A program made the translations under genes and the position numbers. 8,171 nt of DNA from Candidatus Pelagibacter sp. TMED196 (GTDB taxonomy: Bacteria > Pseudomonadota > Alphaproteobacteria > Pelagibacterales > Pelagibacteraceae): positions 1 to 8,171 of the forward strand of contig NHIT01000032.1 of NCBI GenBank assembly GCA_002171925.1, written 5' to 3'. Below, in pieces: positions 5,404 to 8,171 of this stretch (position 1 is the first letter of the stretch; every line of letters starts with the position of its first letter). A model generated the notes under the pieces. That model searched no databases and was not told where the DNA came from. It saw only the letters and a list, made by a program, of their open reading frames with translations.

Positions 5404-5773
5404 ATGGCTCTTTTAAAAAGTACAGATGAAAATTATAAAGAATTAATAGCCACAAAAGGTAAATTAACTTTAATTAAATTTACAGCTGATTGGTGTGGGG
5501 GGTAAGCCCTCTCAGTAATTTGAGAGGGCTTACTCTTCACCAAATGGACCTTGTAAAGCTATAAATCCAATTTTAGAAACAATCTCAGAGAAAATGGCAG
5601 ACAAAATTGTAATAGCAAATCATGATGTTGATTCAGAGCCGAATTTTGCAACCTCTAATGCTATTCGTTCTATTCCAACTCTCTTCTTATATAAAGATGG
5701 TTCACACGTTGACACACTTGTTGGCGGAACTGACCAGTCAAATATTGAAGCATTTATAAATAAACATCTTTAA
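5404..5773 (+). pseudogene. trxA: Thioredoxin gene interrupted in its active site
   Basis: Thioredoxin is a cytoplasmic dithiol-disulfide reductase using a WCGPCK motif. Here ATG 5404 opens a normal N-terminal half (MALLKSTDENYKELIA..., through IKFTADWC, Cys31), then reads Gly-Gly and stops at TAA 5503. The second half resumes in another frame at GGA 5546 with GPCKAINPIL and continues with conserved features, including the cis-proline strand SIPTLFLYKDG and a normal C-terminus ending at TAA 5771-5773. Deleting bases 5497-5545 (49 bp) joins WC to GPCK and gives exactly 106 residues, a standard thioredoxin length. Everything outside the insert looks well conserved, so the interruption is recent or is bypassed during expression. 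The 3' end overlaps the converging folC stop by 4 bp. It is called a pseudogene on the literal reading. Translational bypass, a programmed DNA element or an assembly artefact remain open. Other thioredoxins elsewhere in the genome could compensate. Confidence 0.8.
5497..5545 (+). repeat. 49-bp palindromic insertion in the trxA active-site codons
   Basis: The insert carries a perfect inverted repeat: TAAGCCCTCTCA (5503-5514), loop GTAATT (5515-5520), TGAGAGGGCTTA (5521-5532). In RNA the stem extends by eight more pairs, because GTGGGGGG (5495-5502) pairs with CTCTTCAC (5533-5540) with three G-U wobbles, for 20 pairs in all; part of that 5' arm is native trxA sequence. TGG occurs at 5496-5498 and 5545-5547, consistent with a 46-bp element plus a 3-bp target duplication, though so short a match may be chance. 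The stem is far more GC-rich than its surroundings. No U-tract follows the stem on either strand, so a simple Rho-independent terminator is unlikely. It may be a REP/MITE-like or IS200/IS605-type mobilised palindrome, a bypass signal, or an artefact. Confidence 0.7.
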
Positions 5774-7026
5774 TTTAAACTCAAAGCGTTTCCTGCACCG
5801 TATGTGCTACCCCAAAGTACAATAATTTTTCTTTCTTTAGATGAAACTATTTCTAGTGCATCTTTGATATTTTCAGCTTCAACTGTTTTAAAACCTTCAC
5901 TTTCAGCTATTTTTTTTAAATCATATGAACTTAAAGCATTAGACTCCTCTGGGATTTTAAAAGTAATCAATTTTTTAAAAATTCCTTTAAAATTTTTCAT
6001 TAATTTTTTTGGATTTTTATTTTTTAAAATTCCGCATATACCATAAATAGGTAATTTAAATTTTCTTAAATACCGTGCTAAATTTTTGGTAGATTCTTCG
6101 CTATGACAAGTATCAATCAAAAACCTCTCATTTTTGTAAAGTTTTTTTGTTAATTTACCTTTTATAAACTCACAACGACCTTCGAATTTAATCTTTTTTA
6201 TTGCTCGAGTAATTTTTTTTGCGTCTACTCCTAGATCGATAGCCACTTTTATAGCTAAACCAACATTTTCCCACAAGCCATCAGAGTGAATATTTTGAGA
6301 TTTTAGTAAGATTAAATTATTTTGATCCTTATAAAATTTTTTATTTTTTTTGCTTATAATACTCCATGAACCGTAGTATTCTTTATGGCTTGAATTCTTC
6401 TTTAAGATTTTTTTAATAATTTTTAAAGTCCTTGGTCTTTGCTTTCCAGTATAAATATTAGTATTTTCACTTAAAAAGCCAACTTTTTGCTTACATATTT
6501 CTCCTATACTTTTTGGACTAATCCATTCAGTGTGCTGCTTGTTTATTTGTGTGCAGATTTGAGCCAAAGGGCTCCGCCATAGATTTGTACTATCTTTTCT
6601 AAAAAATAATCCAGCCTCGACAAGGTTAAAAGAGTCAGCGTCTGTTTTATTTGCAGCTAAAATAAATATACAAGTTAACAATTCAAATAAAGTGAGCCTT
6701 TGTTTTGTTTTTTCGACAATTCTTTTATATTTTTTTATTTCTGTCAGCGAAATAAATCTATTTCCCAACCAAATTCTTGATCTAACATCGTACAAATGAG
6801 GACTAGTAAACGTGTTTACTTTTTTATTATCTGCTTCTAAAAAATATTTTAATGAGGTTAAAAAACTGTTTTTACCATCACTTCCTATAACATTTATTAC
6901 ATTATTAAGATCGTCTTGAGGATTACGAAGTATAGATAAAACTTTTTTGATCCTTTTAAGATCTAAATTAATCCTTTTGCTATACTGCTTTTGAAGTTTC
7001 TGATAAAGTTTTCTCGATGTTGTCAT
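5770..7026 (-). CDS. folC: Folylpolyglutamate/dihydrofolate synthase-like (FolC), divergent
   Basis: FolC adds glutamate to (dihydro)folates in the cytoplasm. The identity rests on an ordered set of family landmarks: a P-loop as GSDGKNS (48-54; consensus GTNGKGS), FTSPHLYDVRSRIW (73-86), FELLTCIF (114-121), VEAGL..KDSTN (136-148; consensus EVGLGGRLDATN), His165, QKVGF (180-184; consensus EKAGI, Lys181 kept), FEGRCE (281-286; consensus PGR), IDTCHS (304-309; consensus DGAHN) and a C-terminal GSTYGAGNAL. Length 418 is normal. Key residues (P-loop Lys52, Glu137, His165, Lys181, Asp305, His308) survive, but the glycine-rich consensus around them is widely replaced. The start at ATG 7026 keeps the N-terminal helix typical of the family and overlaps the accD 3' end by 47 bp. 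It could be a functional fast-evolving FolC or a decaying copy. Confidence 0.75.
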   Translation of the reverse strand: MTTSRKLYQKLQKQYSKRINLDLKRIKKVLSILRNPQDDLNNVINVIGSDGKNSFLTSLKYFLEADNKKVNTFTSPHLYDVRSRIWLGNRFISLTEIKKYKRIVEKTKQRLTLFELLTCIFILAANKTDADSFNLVEAGLFFRKDSTNLWRSPLAQICTQINKQHTEWISPKSIGEICKQKVGFLSENTNIYTGKQRPRTLKIIKKILKKNSSHKEYYGSWSIISKKNKKFYKDQNNLILLKSQNIHSDGLWENVGLAIKVAIDLGVDAKKITRAIKKIKFEGRCEFIKGKLTKKLYKNERFLIDTCHSEESTKNLARYLRKFKLPIYGICGILKNKNPKKLMKNFKGIFKKLITFKIPEESNALSSYDLKKIAESEGFKTVEAENIKDALEIVSSKERKIIVLWGSTYGAGNALSLN

Positions 7027-7945
7027 CTACAGTTTCTTTTGGATTATCAGCTATAGATTTAATTTGAGGTTTTTTCAACAAGACTCTTGCAATTTTAGTA
7101 ATACCATCCTTAATTTCTAATCTACTTGAAAAAATTATATCAACCAAAGCGTCGAGCGACGATCCTTGTCCAAAATCTTCAGGCAATTGTTCCCCAGATT
7201 TAAGATTTGCAGTAACTCTTTTTCCAGAAAATAAAATGTCATGTGAGCTAGGACTTTCTACGCAAAGAATGTCATGGTTATTCCACATTACATACGTTCC
7301 TCCACTCAGCTTAGAACAAGCCACACCCACCGATAAAATTCCTGCTTTCTTTAATTCAGAATAAGCTATTTGTGTTTTAACCATACCACTGGCCAATGCA
7401 GGAACACCGCCGGTGACGGCCATACCTCCACTTTGTAAAATGGAAATAAATATGTCAGCTTTAATCTCAATTGCCTTTACAGCTGCCGAAACAAAATGCT
7501 CACTCTCTTTTGGTGTCATTGCACTACCACCAAATTTCCACTCAGAACAAACTACTACAGCTGTTAAACCATTTATTTTACCCGAAGCGCAAGCAAAGGC
7601 AGAGTCAAGTCCTGTAGCTTCCTCATACTTTTTTCTTTTAGAAATATATGGTTTATTATTTATTTTAAAATTTAATGGATCAGGGTCAGCTGGTGGGCAT
7701 GGAATTTTTTCATACATAGAGCTATCAAATATATTTTTTAATCTTAGTCTTGCGGGATAATCAAAGTGATAGTTGCAAGAACATATAAAATGTAAGCTCT
7801 CTAAATCTTTTTTATACTGCAATTTTTTGCATGACGGACAGTTTATCCAGTCTGCATTTTCCTGCTCATTTTTAGAAGGTCTTTTTCTTGTGTATTTTTT
7901 TAATGAGTCACCAAATTTTTTGATTCGATCTCTTATCCAATTCAT
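6980..7945 (-). CDS. accD: Acetyl-CoA carboxylase carboxyltransferase beta subunit-like (AccD), divergent
   Basis: AccD with AccA transfers carboxyl from biotin to acetyl-CoA, the first step of fatty-acid synthesis. The ATG at 7945 is chosen over an upstream TTG (7954) because it gives the family-typical MNWIRDRIK. The 321 residues have an N-terminal zinc ribbon, CPSC (36-39) and ICSC (Cys55, Cys57), where the second pair is CxC instead of CxxC, then a crotonase-fold domain. The landmark loops are reduced versions of consensus: FGGSAM (FMGGSMG), LQSGGMAV (SASGGARM), KLSGGTYVMWN (TTGGVTASFA) and ILFSGKRV (IGFAGPRV). The oxyanion-type glycine pairs remain, but ARMQE and most surrounding residues are gone. 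A lysine/acid-rich tail of about 30 residues follows. It lies 10 nt after trpA and overlaps folC, the common alphaproteobacterial order, so orthology is likely. Retained activity is uncertain. Confidence 0.78.
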   Translation of the reverse strand: MNWIRDRIKKFGDSLKKYTRKRPSKNEQENADWINCPSCKKLQYKKDLESLHFICSCNYHFDYPARLRLKNIFDSSMYEKIPCPPADPDPLNFKINNKPYISKRKKYEEATGLDSAFACASGKINGLTAVVVCSEWKFGGSAMTPKESEHFVSAAVKAIEIKADIFISILQSGGMAVTGGVPALASGMVKTQIAYSELKKAGILSVGVACSKLSGGTYVMWNNHDILCVESPSSHDILFSGKRVTANLKSGEQLPEDFGQGSSLDALVDIIFSSRLEIKDGITKIARVLLKKPQIKSIADNPKETVDDNIEKTLSETSKAV

Positions 7946-7960
7946 AATATCCAATTCATA
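7937..7960. repeat. 10-bp direct repeat at the trpA/accD junction
   Basis: CCAATTCATA occurs at 7937-7946 and again at 7951-7960, 14 bp apart. On the minus strand this places TATGAATTGG across the trpA stop and again across the accD start, creating a decoy ATG at 7959 out of frame with accD. It looks like a small tandem duplication (14-bp unit) at the junction. Confidence 0.5.
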
Positions 7961-8171
7961 AAATTTTATTTTTTAAAACTTTTACCATTTTATTTAATTT
8001 TATGACAGGATTTTGACGATTTTTAATAGAATCGCTAATTCCCTTACATAATGCGCTTCCCACAACAACGCCATCAGACTTTTTGAAAGAACCAATGTTT
8101 TTATTTGTGATTCCAAATCCAATTACTATGTTCTTTGATTTATTGATTCTTTTAATTTTGTTATAATTTTC
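7956..8171 (-). CDS. trpA: Tryptophan synthase alpha subunit, C-terminal part
   Basis: The frame enters at the right edge of the window and ends at TGA (7958-7956), covering about the last 71 residues. TrpA cleaves indole-3-glycerol phosphate to indole and glyceraldehyde 3-phosphate and forms a complex with TrpB. The C-terminal signature is clear: NIVIGFGITNKNIGSFKKS followed by DGVVVGSALCK, which contains the conserved GFGI strand and the DGxVVGSA phosphate-binding loop. The terminal helices (ISDSIKNRQNPVIKLNKM...) are lysine-rich. Unlike AccD and FolC next door, this piece keeps good family consensus. The gene is cut by the window edge, so its start is outside. accD follows after 10 nt in the same direction, making a trpA-accD-folC operon. 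Confidence 0.88.
   Translation of the reverse strand, partial: ENYNKIKRINKSKNIVIGFGITNKNIGSFKKSDGVVVGSALCKGISDSIKNRQNPVIKLNKMVKVLKNKIL

Noticed and set aside
5495..5540. Rho-independent terminator of the nuclease operon
   Set aside because: The hairpin is strong, but no U-run follows it on either strand and it sits inside the thioredoxin reading frame; termination cannot be fully excluded but is not the best reading.
5494..5554. Selenocysteine or simple one-base frameshift explaining the split trxA
   Set aside because: The stop is TAA, not TGA, and the correct downstream frame is itself closed by TAA at 5516-5518 before the second half, so a single slip cannot join the halves.
5804..6046. 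Plus-strand 80-codon open frame
   Set aside because: It lies antisense inside folC, whose ordered motifs fix the real strand; AT-rich coding leaves such shadow frames.
7413..7760. Plus-strand 115-codon open frame
   Set aside because: Antisense to the core of accD; no family features and no ribosome site.
7773..7961. Plus-strand 62-codon open frame
   Set aside because: Antisense to the zinc-ribbon end of accD and the trpA/accD junction; considered a shadow.
1..8171. CRISPR array, rRNA or tRNA genes
   Set aside because: No regularly spaced repeats and no recognisable rRNA or tRNA cloverleaf sequence were found on reading through the window.

Overview
The window is AT-rich, tightly packed bacterial DNA: many genes overlap or abut, intergenic gaps are short and the code is standard. 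The order trpA-accD-folC with a converging thioredoxin gene, the base composition and the small genes suggest a streamlined marine alphaproteobacterium of the SAR11 (Pelagibacterales) type or a relative. This is inferred from gene content and style, not from a database match.

Left block (1-1976, minus strand): an apparent operon reading leftward. It holds a secreted DUF3047-type protein, a TauD/TfdA-family 2-oxoglutarate/Fe(II) dioxygenase whose start codon overlaps the stop of the gene before it, a small lipoprotein, and two very small predicted membrane or secreted peptides (33 and 43 residues).

Middle block (about 1980-5373, plus strand): a compact five-gene operon behind one strong sigma70-type promoter, with an imperfect palindrome just downstream of the -10 box. 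The genes are an orphan 129-aa basic protein, a 64-aa ribbon-helix-helix-like protein, a DUF2130 protein with PD-(D/E)XK nuclease residues, a full-length exonuclease I (SbcB)-like DEDDh nuclease, and a 101-aa single-span membrane protein. All four junctions overlap, which implies translational coupling. No integrase or transposase is visible. The block looks like an accessory DNA-processing or defence cassette inserted beside trxA; its function is unknown.

Right block (5370-8171): a thioredoxin gene (plus strand) is interrupted inside its WCGPCK active-site motif by 49 bp. This insert contains an in-frame stop and a 12-bp perfect hairpin, extended to 20 bp by pairing with the gene's own flanking bases. 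Removing the 49 bp restores a normal 106-aa thioredoxin exactly. Converging on it from the right are trpA (3' end only), accD and folC on the minus strand. AccD and FolC are full length and open. Both keep most catalytic or binding residues but have lost much of the family consensus around them, which is unusual for essential enzymes.

The main points of interest are the active-site insertion in trxA (pseudogene, mobile palindrome, or recoding/translational-bypass element), the two-nuclease operon next to it, and the strong divergence of AccD and FolC.
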